Assembly: GCA_000153445.1 (NCBI GenBank)
Contig: CH672399.1
Span: 237,580-301,579 of the forward strand
Source of the DNA: a gamma proteobacterium HTCC2207
Lineage (GTDB): Bacteria > Pseudomonadota > Gammaproteobacteria > Pseudomonadales > Porticoccaceae
DNA: 64,000 nt
Reading direction: 5' to 3'
The notes under the pieces were generated by a model. The model did not search any database. It was not told where the DNA came from and saw only the letters and a list, made by a program, of their open reading frames with translations. Shown piece after piece: positions 57,207 to 64,000 of the stretch (positions within the stretch are counted from its first letter, which is position 1; the number at the start of each line of letters is the position of its first letter). Both the position numbers and the translations under genes were made by a program.

Positions 57207-58004
57207 ATGGATAGAGCTTTTACTAAAAATTCTTGCTGGGGTTCAGCGCGAAAGACGCTGGGACTGACGCTGAAGTTACCTTCACTAAAATTGCCTAGGG
57301 GTTTAGCGATGGCTGCCATGCTGGCTCTCGTCTTGAGCAGCTGTCAGATGCCATCACCAACCAGCTCAGGGTCACCCATGCCCTCTTCTTCTGGAGGAGG
57401 ATCATCTGGTCTACCACCAAGCTCTCCGAGTCCTGGTGGCGGCATGCCCTCTCCAGGAGGCAGTTCGGCGCCATCTGATGGATCATCCGGCACTGATGGT
57501 CCTTCTGGCGCTGATGGTCCTTCTGGCGCTGACGGCTCTTCTGGCGAAAGCGGCGATAGCACAGAGAGCCTAGACGACGCATTAGACGCCTCGTTAGAAG
57601 AGTTTGACGATACCGTTATGGGCGATGGTGGCGGCTCGAGTGAAATAGACATTCTTAGCCCCAGCGGCGCCAGCGGTGGAGTCGACAGTGATGAGCCGCT
57701 TTTTGAAGAAGCCGGAGAAGGCGGTTCTGACCGCAGCGCGTCCATAGAACAGCGTGCCGCTGAGGGTGCCTCATCAGGCGCCGAGGGTGAGGGTACGGAC
57801 ACTATTGAAGGCTCTGGCAATCAATCAGCCAGCGCTGCAGGCCAGGATCAAGCTGATATTATTCCCATTCCCGAGGATATCGGTGACGGTCAAGGAGATG
57901 ATATTGTGCTGCGCCAAATTCGTGACGCAGCCAGCAAAGAACAGGATCCAATTCTCAGGGAAAAACTCTGGGATGAATACAGACGTATAAAAGACCAGAG
58001 TTAG
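57207..58004 (+). CDS. Ser/Gly-rich acidic lipoprotein
   Basis: Protein of 265 residues. A basic start and hydrophobic stretch lead to the lipobox VLSSC, so it is probably an outer- or inner-membrane lipoprotein. The next roughly 150 residues are low-complexity (GGGSSGLPPSSPSPGGG, three collagen-like DGPSGADGPSGADG units from 18-base repeats, then acidic stretches). The last 60 residues (ADIIPIPEDIGDGQGDD, LRQIRDAASKEQDP) look folded and helical. No family is recognised. It is probably a flexible tether in the complex encoded by the operon. A shorter start at the second MAAM (about residue 35) is also possible. Confidence 0.72.
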   Translation: MDRAFTKNSCWGSARKTLGLTLKLPSLKLPRGLAMAAMLALVLSSCQMPSPTSSGSPMPSSSGGGSSGLPPSSPSPGGGMPSPGGSSAPSDGSSGTDGPSGADGPSGADGSSGESGDSTESLDDALDASLEEFDDTVMGDGGGSSEIDILSPSGASGGVDSDEPLFEEAGEGGSDRSASIEQRAAEGASSGAEGEGTDTIEGSGNQSASAAGQDQADIIPIPEDIGDGQGDDIVLRQIRDAASKEQDPILREKLWDEYRRIKDQS

Positions 58005-58019
58005 CCAAAGTGACCAACC

Positions 58020-59222
58020 ATGAGTAATCGCCTTATCTTTTTAAAGCCAATCCAACTGAAGACTCTAGCCCTGCTTTTGATAGTTGGCTGCGGGTATGCC
58101 AACGCGGCAGTGGCCAAAGTCACCTCTTCGACCCAGCTGACGCTCGACACCCCCTCTCGAGCCTACCCAATCGAAACACTATTAGATGTAGGCATACCCA
58201 CATTAAATGATGGCCTCTACCTCACCGACGACAACGACACTGTGTTTCCCGAAGTGCGTTACGCCGAGGCGATCTATTTTTCCAATCAGCTCGGCAAAGT
58301 ATTAGAGAAGAGCGGCGCCTGGGGCGCCATCCGCGTCACCCCCACCAGCGAGGTGATTATGGACCTCTATATCAGTGGCACGATCTATCAATCCGATGGC
58401 GAAACTATGGATCTAGAAATCATCGCCACCGACAGCAGCGGCAAGCAATGGTTTAGCAAACGCTACAAACAGAACACAGGAAAATACGCATACGACAGAC
58501 GTTTAAAAAGCCTTGGCGACCCCTTTCAAAATCTATTTATCCGCATCGCCAATGACCTGCTCAACTATCGCGAAAAAAAGATTAGCGATCAGCGTGCCGA
58601 AGAGCTGCGCACCATTTCTGAGCTGCGCTTTGCCAAACAGTTTTCCCCCGAGGCCTTTGATAACTATATCAATGAAAACCGCAAAGGCATTTTAACCATC
58701 TCCAGACTACCAGCCGAAAACGACAGCATCCTGATGCGCGTGCGTAAAATACGTGAGCGCGACTATCTCTACATAGATCGCATGCAGGATTACTACGACG
58801 GTTTCTCGCAACAGATGCACCTTGCCTATCAGGACTTTCGCCGCGCCTCCTACGATTCAGTAGTCCGCGCACGTCAGCTAAACCAGCAGGGTAACAAACA
58901 GATTATCAGCGGTATTGGTGCTATTTTGGCGGGCATCTACGGTCGCTCTCAGGCGCGCACAGGTATTGCCGATGACGCTGGCACCGCCACGGCTGCAGTG
59001 GGTGGTTTTGTGCTCAAAGCCGGCCTCGACAAAAAACAAAAAGCCTCTGAGTACAATGAATCCGTGGCCGAGATGGGCTCTTCTTTGGAAGCTGAAATCG
59101 CACCCCAGGTGATTGAACTGGAAGATCGCACCGTGACCCTCACCGGTACGGTGCAAGCTCAGTATCAACAGTGGCAGGACCTGCTGGGTAAAATCTACCA
59201 ACAGGAACGTGGGACGCCCTGA
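58020..59222 (+). CDS. Exported protein of unknown family
   Basis: Protein of 400 residues with an N-terminal signal (LALLLIVGCGYANA), either a lipoprotein at Cys or cleaved at ANA. A beta-rich region (VFPEVRYAEAIYFSNQLGKVLEKSGAWGAIRVTP, YISGTIYQSDGETMDLEIIATDSSGKQWFSKRY) resembles domains found in assembly lipoproteins such as CsgG-like or LptE-like proteins. A helical middle and a glycine-rich stretch (ISGIGAILAGIYGRSQ) follow. I cannot name the family. It starts 15 bases after the lipoprotein gene and is surely in the same transcript. Confidence 0.7.
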   Translation: MSNRLIFLKPIQLKTLALLLIVGCGYANAAVAKVTSSTQLTLDTPSRAYPIETLLDVGIPTLNDGLYLTDDNDTVFPEVRYAEAIYFSNQLGKVLEKSGAWGAIRVTPTSEVIMDLYISGTIYQSDGETMDLEIIATDSSGKQWFSKRYKQNTGKYAYDRRLKSLGDPFQNLFIRIANDLLNYREKKISDQRAEELRTISELRFAKQFSPEAFDNYINENRKGILTISRLPAENDSILMRVRKIRERDYLYIDRMQDYYDGFSQQMHLAYQDFRRASYDSVVRARQLNQQGNKQIISGIGAILAGIYGRSQARTGIADDAGTATAAVGGFVLKAGLDKKQKASEYNESVAEMGSSLEAEIAPQVIELEDRTVTLTGTVQAQYQQWQDLLGKIYQQERGTP

Positions 59223-59225
59223 TTG

Positions 59226-60656
59226 ATGGATAAGCCGATCGCCACTGACAGCAAACAAAAGGGAATACAGAAGCTCGCCGTAGCCCTGTTGCTGCTGTTG
59301 ACCTGTGGCGTGATCTTTGTGCTGCCCAATCTAGTGTCAGAACCCTGGATCAGCGGTGCGGATCAATCACAGCGAGCATCAGTGCCATCAGCCACAGTTG
59401 TCAGCCCCTCAACCGCAGCGCAAAAAACCAAGTATCGCCAAGATTCCCAGACAATTCTGGCGGAGATTATTCAGCGACGCGACCGTCTGATCAATGAGTT
59501 GGGCGTCGAGCAGTGGGGAGAGTTTGAATTTAAGCAGGCGCAAAAGGCTGTTGAGCGCGGCGATCAAGAGTACGGCTTTGGCGACTACCAAGATGCCGTC
59601 AATAGTTATCAGTCTGCCCTGGATGGTCTCACTAAACTGGAAGACAACGCTCAATCACTTCTTGAACAAGCAATTGCTGAAGCCAGGGTGGCAATCGAAA
59701 ACTCAGTGCTCAGCACCGCACTTAGCGCCACAGTACTCGCCACCGCTATTGCTCCAGAAAATCGTACAGTGACAGAGTTAAGCCAACGAGCGTCAAGTTT
59801 ACCTACAGTTATCAAAGCCATGGAATTAGGTGATCAACTGGTGGCTCTGGATAGATTAGATCAAGCTCAGCAGGCTTTTAATGAGGCGGTTACTGCCGAT
59901 CCCAAACATAAAAAAGCCGCTGCCGCCCTCGCCTCAATAGCGCAGAAAATCACCGAGCAGCGCTTCCTTGGTCATATGAGTGATGGCTTCCGCGCTCTGG
60001 ACAAGAATAGATTTACCGATGCCACCGAGGCCTTCGAACAAGCTGGCTCTGTCTATCGGGACAATCCGGCCGTTGCCCAGGCACTAGCTCAGGTAGAGAC
60101 GCGCCGCTCCCAGCTATGGGTGAGCAACCGCATTGCTGAGGCCGCTGAATTAGAAACTCAGGAAAAATGGCAACAGGCTTTAGAAGTGTATAAGAAGCTG
60201 CTGGCAACGGATGGCACACTCACCGATGTAAGGGTGAAGCAAATCCCAGTGACAGTGCGAGCAGATCTCGACACGCGGATTAAAAAAGCCCTCAGTGACC
60301 CATTGGCCCTTTCCGCAATCAATCAATTTCGCCGCGGCCAAAAAGTCCTTCAGGATGCCGCCGGAATACGCAATCCAGGGCCGGTATTACAGCAGCAAAT
60401 AGCCGAACTGCGGCAGGTCCTTAAAGCCTCGCAGACCCCAATTCAAGTGCTACTAACCTCAGACAGCAATACCGATGTCACACTGTTTAGGGTCGCCAAG
60501 TTAGGCGCCTTCGATAAAACCGCCGTATCCCTAAAGCCCGGCCGCTACATAGTTGCTGGTACACGGATCGGGTTTCGAGATGTCAGAGTCGAATTTACGC
60601 TGACAGATCAGGGCTTGGATAAGCCGATTAATATTCGCTGTAATGAGGCTATTTAA
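59226..60656 (+). CDS. Membrane-anchored TPR protein with PEGA-like C-terminus
   Basis: About 476 residues from the ATG at 59226, four bases after the preceding stop; an in-frame TTG lies at 59223. One N-terminal membrane helix (KLAVALLLLLTCGVIFVLPNLV) anchors a periplasmic coil and TPR region (AQKAVERGDQEYGFGDYQDAVNSYQSALDGLTKLE; GDQLVALDRLDQAQQAFNEAVTADPKHKKA). The C-terminus, VSLKPGRYIVAGTRIGFRDVRVEFTL, resembles a PEGA-type beta repeat. A 15-bp tandem repeat begins over its last codons. It is probably a scaffold in the envelope complex. Confidence 0.78.
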   Translation: MDKPIATDSKQKGIQKLAVALLLLLTCGVIFVLPNLVSEPWISGADQSQRASVPSATVVSPSTAAQKTKYRQDSQTILAEIIQRRDRLINELGVEQWGEFEFKQAQKAVERGDQEYGFGDYQDAVNSYQSALDGLTKLEDNAQSLLEQAIAEARVAIENSVLSTALSATVLATAIAPENRTVTELSQRASSLPTVIKAMELGDQLVALDRLDQAQQAFNEAVTADPKHKKAAAALASIAQKITEQRFLGHMSDGFRALDKNRFTDATEAFEQAGSVYRDNPAVAQALAQVETRRSQLWVSNRIAEAAELETQEKWQQALEVYKKLLATDGTLTDVRVKQIPVTVRADLDTRIKKALSDPLALSAINQFRRGQKVLQDAAGIRNPGPVLQQQIAELRQVLKASQTPIQVLLTSDSNTDVTLFRVAKLGAFDKTAVSLKPGRYIVAGTRIGFRDVRVEFTLTDQGLDKPINIRCNEAI

Positions 60657-60793
60657 CCAGGGGCTATTTAACTAGGGGCTATTTAACTAGGGGCTATTTA
60701 ACTAGGGGCTATTTAACTAGGGGATATTAAACTAGAGGCTATTTAATTAGGGGCTATTTAATTAGGGGCTATTTAATTAGGGGCTATTAACTA
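60645..60793 (+). repeat. Ten-copy 15-bp tandem repeat at the 3' end of the TPR gene
   Basis: Unit GGGGCTATTTAACTA with small variations (the first starts GAGG and ends CCA; later units have AATTA; the last is 14 bases). The first unit covers the last codons and stop of the preceding gene, so each 15-base (5-codon) unit carries an in-frame TAA. Copies 2-5 are identical, the sign of recent slippage. The block spans most of the gap to the next gene. Confidence 0.92.
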
Positions 60794-60837
60794 AACGTCG
60801 TTGCCGCCAACCAAATAAAAACAATTAGACATAAAAT

Positions 60838-62910
60838 ATGGTCAAGACAAGGAATACCACACCGCTCTCCGCTACCGACTTTACGCCACTGGAACAAAAG
60901 CCAGTCACGGGTCGCCGAGGCCCCTCGCCAGCAATTATATTTACCACTGCCTTCACAGTAGTGGCCATTGCCATAATGGTTTTTCTGTTTGCTGCTCGAG
61001 CCATTATCCTGCGCCTTGATCCAGCCATAGCCGAAGTCGACTTGGGCGGTCTGGCATTTCATATTGGCGATAATTATTTGCTGCTACAGGGGGAACACCA
61101 GCTCAGCGCCGAAGCTCCCGGCTACTATCCCCTGCGCAAAACCATCCAAGTCAGCGGTGAAGCCACCCAAGAAATCGATGTGGCATTACAACCACTGCCA
61201 GGCAATTTGCTGGTGCGCTCGACCCTCGACGACATTCAGCTATCAATTGACGATCAGGATCCGGTGACAGTGCCCGGTACCATCAGCGAAATTAGTCGCG
61301 GCGCCCACAAACTGGAATTTGCTAAATACCGTTACTTCACCCTGCAGCAAGAGGTGGAAATTGAGGGGCTGGGCAAAACCCAAGCCATTGATATTAGCTT
61401 GCAGCCAGCCTGGGGCCAGGTTGAGTTCACCACAGTTCCCGAAGGCGCTGAATTGTTTATCGACCAGCGCTTAATCGGCCAGACGCCATTGAGTGCCGAA
61501 GTACTGGAGACTGGTAGTCAGCTAACCCTCAAGGCTCCCGGCTACAAAACCCTGCAACAGCAGGTCAGAGTCAAAGCCGGCAGCAAGGCCACGCACCCAT
61601 TAATCGAAATGATCGTCGCCGATGGAACCCTGACTATCAACAGCGTACCTCAGGGGGCCAGCATTACCATCGACAAGCAATTTAAAGGCACCAGCCCTAT
61701 GGATGTGGCGGTGACACCCTTTGCCAAACACAACATTGAACTGTTCCTCGAAGGCTATCTGAATACCAAGCAGTCAGTCAGTGTTAAGCCTGAACAGCAG
61801 CGTCAAATCAGCGTTAATCTGACTCCCAATATAGGCAGAGTTCGTCTCAATATCACGCCAGCTGATGCGGCTATTTTGGTCGATGGCAAACGCCTTGGCA
61901 CTGGCAGCCAGACCCTTAGCCTAAACGCCAAACCGCAGAGTATCAGTGTCGAAAAAAGCGGCTACGAAACCCAGTCTATGACTGTTACACCTAGACCCGG
62001 ACATCAACAGGCACTGACTATTCAACTACTGACTCTGCAGCAAGCCTATTGGGCCTCACGTCCGGCGACAATCAAAACATCGGTCGGGGGAAAACTGAAA
62101 TTGTTTCAGCCCGACGAGCAATTTATGCTCGGCGCGCCGCGACGTCAGCCTGGCCGACGCGCCAATGAAGCCGAGCGCGCAGTGCGTCTCGAGCGACCTT
62201 TTTATCTGGCCACTAATGAGACCACCAACGGTCAATTTAAGCGTTGGAAAGATCGACACAGCTCAACGGCGGTAAAGGGCCAAACTCTGGATATGACCGA
62301 TCAACCGGTGGCCAAGGTAAGCTGGGAAGACGCCGCACTGTTCTGTAACTGGTTGAGTCGCAAAGACGGGTTGCCTGAATTTTACACTGTTGAAGAGGGG
62401 CGCATTAACGGCACTAACTGGGATGCTCATGGCTACCGACTGCCCACCGAAGCTGAGTGGGCCTGGGCCGCAAAAGTTAATTCACAATCTGTCAGCCAGG
62501 TGTTCCCCTGGGCTAATGAGCTCTATCCACCTATGCAAGTCAGCGGCAACTATGCCGATCAGAGTGCCAGCGGGTTCCTCAGCTTTACCCTGGCCGACTA
62601 CAATGACCAGTATCCGGTCTCTGCGGTGGTTGGCAGTTTTTCGCCCAACGGCAAAGGGCTCTATGATATGAGCGGCAATGTTGCCGAGTGGGTCAATGAC
62701 TACTTTGATATTAGACCCAATCGCAGTGAGTCTGAGGTGGACCCTCGGGGTCCAGAACAGGGCAGCAAACATGTGATTCGCGGCGCCAGCTGGGCCCTCG
62801 CCTCGCGCACCGAGCTACGCCTCAGCTACAGGGATTCTGGTACAGATGGGCGGATTGATTTAGGCTTTAGAATAGCGCGCTATGTAGATAAACCAGGGGG
62901 AACACTTTAG
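60838..62910 (+). CDS. Multi-PEGA membrane protein with SUMF1-like domain
   Basis: Protein of 690 residues. A basic cytoplasmic tail and one membrane helix (IIFTTAFTVVAIAIMVFLFAARAI) come first. Next are roughly five PEGA-type beta repeats (about 60-400), for example LSAEAPGYYPLRKTIQV, FTTVPEGAELFIDQRLIGQTPL, INSVPQGASITIDKQFKGTSPM and LNITPADAAILVDGKRLGTG. The C-terminal roughly 270 residues are a formylglycine-generating-enzyme/SUMF1 fold (YLATNETTNGQFKRW, YRLPTEAEWAWAAK, GKGLYDMSGNVAEWVNDYF, VIRGASWALASRTELRLSYRD). The active-site cysteines of true FGE are missing, so it is probably a binding domain. No equal is known to me in a TolQ-type operon. Confidence 0.85.
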   Translation: MVKTRNTTPLSATDFTPLEQKPVTGRRGPSPAIIFTTAFTVVAIAIMVFLFAARAIILRLDPAIAEVDLGGLAFHIGDNYLLLQGEHQLSAEAPGYYPLRKTIQVSGEATQEIDVALQPLPGNLLVRSTLDDIQLSIDDQDPVTVPGTISEISRGAHKLEFAKYRYFTLQQEVEIEGLGKTQAIDISLQPAWGQVEFTTVPEGAELFIDQRLIGQTPLSAEVLETGSQLTLKAPGYKTLQQQVRVKAGSKATHPLIEMIVADGTLTINSVPQGASITIDKQFKGTSPMDVAVTPFAKHNIELFLEGYLNTKQSVSVKPEQQRQISVNLTPNIGRVRLNITPADAAILVDGKRLGTGSQTLSLNAKPQSISVEKSGYETQSMTVTPRPGHQQALTIQLLTLQQAYWASRPATIKTSVGGKLKLFQPDEQFMLGAPRRQPGRRANEAERAVRLERPFYLATNETTNGQFKRWKDRHSSTAVKGQTLDMTDQPVAKVSWEDAALFCNWLSRKDGLPEFYTVEEGRINGTNWDAHGYRLPTEAEWAWAAKVNSQSVSQVFPWANELYPPMQVSGNYADQSASGFLSFTLADYNDQYPVSAVVGSFSPNGKGLYDMSGNVAEWVNDYFDIRPNRSESEVDPRGPEQGSKHVIRGASWALASRTELRLSYRDSGTDGRIDLGFRIARYVDKPGGTL

Positions 62911-62991
62911 TTGTGCCCAGAGCTAAAACTCCTCAGGTATTCCGACAGCCGAGTGGGTAAAAACTACGATAGATCAAATAAGAGCAACACT

Positions 62992-63294
62992 ATGATGCAG
63001 ATTGTCAGATTTTTATGTGCCGCTGGGCTTATAGCCACTATGCTGGTCTCTTCGGTGCTCTCGTCTCAAGAAGGGTCTCAAGAAGGGCCGCAAGAAGGGC
63101 TGGAAGAGCGGTCGCAGACGACTGCAGGGAAGGCAGAGGACGCTATTGAGCAAGAGGTCTCTCAAACAAAACCAGACCAAGCATCCAAAAACCAACAATC
63201 GGCAACAGACAGCGACAAGAAACCCGCTGGAGATTTTAAGCCCAGCGAGGAGATATCTGAAGATTTCCCTGTGCCGCTGCCATCCGATATTTAG
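62992..63294 (+). CDS. Small exported low-complexity protein
   Basis: About 100 residues from the ATG at 62992; a TTG-started frame from 62911 is also open. A signal peptide (IVRFLCAAGLIATMLVSSVLSS) is followed by SQEGSQEGPQEG, encoded by short repeats, and a charged Gln/Lys/Asp-rich tail ending FPVPLPSDI. No family is recognised. It lies between the PEGA gene and the TolQ-type gene, so it is probably part of the same complex, perhaps as a periplasmic linker. Confidence 0.6.
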   Translation: MMQIVRFLCAAGLIATMLVSSVLSSQEGSQEGPQEGLEERSQTTAGKAEDAIEQEVSQTKPDQASKNQQSATDSDKKPAGDFKPSEEISEDFPVPLPSDI

Positions 63295-63347
63295 ACTCAA
63301 TCGAACATTAAGTAGCCCTCAGAAGGCTGCAATAACAGGAGCCTTTA

Positions 63348-64000
63348 ATGAAAAGTCACACCAATGAAATGTTTTTTCAACTCGTCGCCCTGCTGCTGGC
63401 AGTCATTGTCGTGCACGCTATTTTTGTCACTGTAGTGCGGCCCAATGCCGAGAGTACTATTCGCCACCATGCAGAGATGGCTGCAGCGGGAGAAGATTAC
63501 GAGGTGCCACGATCATTTTTTATTGTGATTAAAGACCTAGAGCAGGAGGCCTGTTTTATTCTGATGATCTGGGCTCTGGCAATTATGGGTTACAAAACCC
63601 GCAGTGCCATGACCGAGCAAAAAATGTTCTCAAGCGCGCTGATCAGTATCAGCGAAGGGTCGAGGGTCTTACCTGAGGATGCCAGTCAGTTGGCGCGACC
63701 ATTGCAATCACTGACTGAGTCACAGCGCTCCCTGCTGCTGCCCCGGGCACTGCAAACTGCCCTGACACGCTTCCAAGTAACTGACAGCGTGCAATCTGCC
63801 ACCGATGCGGTGAACGTTGTCTGCAACAATGAAAACGACCGCCTGGATTCCGAACTCTCTATGGTCCGCTATATCACCTGGGCAATTCCATCGATTGGAT
63901 TTATTGGCACTGTGCGCGGCATAGGCGCTGCACTAGGTCAGGCTCATGAAGCCATGCAGGGCAATATTGCCGGTGTTACCAGCAGTCTTGGAGTGGCGTT
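63348..64000 (+). CDS. TolQ/ExbB/MotA-type proton channel subunit (3' end beyond window)
   Basis: Start ATG 63348 with AGGAG 7 bases upstream; 217 codons are visible and the gene runs off the end. Three membrane segments are seen: one N-terminal (FFQLVALLLAVIVVHAIFVTVV, about 9-30), one near residues 67-84 (ACFILMIWALAIMGYKT), and WAIPSIGFIGTVRGIGAALG. The last carries the P..G..GTV.GI pattern shared by TolQ, ExbB and MotA. These proteins form pentamers around a plug partner and use the proton motive force. The partner (TolR/ExbD/MotB-like) presumably lies just downstream. It is the likely motor of the operon. Confidence 0.85.
   Translation, partial: MKSHTNEMFFQLVALLLAVIVVHAIFVTVVRPNAESTIRHHAEMAAAGEDYEVPRSFFIVIKDLEQEACFILMIWALAIMGYKTRSAMTEQKMFSSALISISEGSRVLPEDASQLARPLQSLTESQRSLLLPRALQTALTRFQVTDSVQSATDAVNVVCNNENDRLDSELSMVRYITWAIPSIGFIGTVRGIGAALGQAHEAMQGNIAGVTSSLGVA

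Noticed and set aside
60645-60793. CRISPR-like array
   Set aside because: The units are directly adjacent, 15 bases long and have no spacers; it is a simple tandem repeat.
60838-62910. Sulfatase-activating formylglycine-generating enzyme serving the sulfatase at the left edge
   Set aside because: The cysteines needed for catalysis are missing, and the protein is a membrane PEGA fusion in an unrelated operon.

Overview
The window looks like a chromosome segment of a marine, heterotrophic, aerobic gammaproteobacterium. The SAR92/OM60-type relatives of Cellvibrionales are the best guess. The grounds are gene content (a DMSP demethylase-like gene, laminarin-type glycoside hydrolases, an arylsulfatase-like lipoprotein, a TonB-dependent receptor, OxyR-AhpCF, FNR) and intermediate GC. 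This is inference from family resemblance; no marker gene such as 16S rRNA is present. There is no rRNA, CRISPR array, insertion sequence or recognisable prophage.

Layout. 1-1552: left-truncated sulfatase lipoprotein (minus). 1746-5871: minus-strand operon of a DmdA-like demethylase, CoA-binding protein, crotonase-fold protein and acyl-CoA ligase. 6230-8977: GH3 glucosidase lipoprotein with CBM6. 9377-12866: oxyR divergent from ahpC-ahpF. 13140-20107: HMG-CoA reductase, membrane-anchored amidohydrolase, glutaryl-CoA dehydrogenase, Ser/Thr kinase-like protein and an FNR regulator, all minus. 20482-23657: a three-gene ATP-grasp ligase / 7TM transglutaminase-like / retropepsin-like protease module. 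23687-29274: VOC protein, secF-secD (no yajC), tgt-queA. 29493-29579: tRNA-Leu(CAA) with a clear promoter, followed to about 33740 by a looser region of orphan genes (esterase-like hydrolase, Fur-box-linked small genes, HopJ, DUF3047). 33749-41522: housekeeping genes (rlmJ, trhO, pyrF, lapA-like, rpmE, priA, SPOR protein) around a GH16 laminarinase-like lipoprotein. 41546-50853: glutamine-synthetase-like and class III aminotransferase genes suggesting polyamine use, flanking a TPR-sulfotransferase and a TonB-dependent receptor, then an NhaC-type antiporter. 50895-55667: M28 glutaminyl cyclase, M20 amidohydrolase, class V aminotransferase, family III CoA-transferase.

55945-64000 is the most unusual part. 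It is a plus-strand operon of a TPR/TonB-C-like protein, a Ser/Gly-rich lipoprotein, an unknown exported protein, a membrane-anchored TPR protein, a membrane protein with several PEGA repeats fused to a cysteine-poor sulfatase-modifying-factor (SUMF1) domain, a small exported protein, and a TolQ/ExbB/MotA-type channel subunit cut by the window edge. I read it as an uncharacterised proton-driven envelope machine; its function is not deducible from the sequence. A decameric 15-bp tandem repeat sits inside this operon and starts over the end of one of its genes.

The physiological themes are algal products (DMSP, laminarin-like glucans, sulfated esters), peroxide defence, amino-acid/polyamine catabolism, and an envelope-spanning complex of unknown role.
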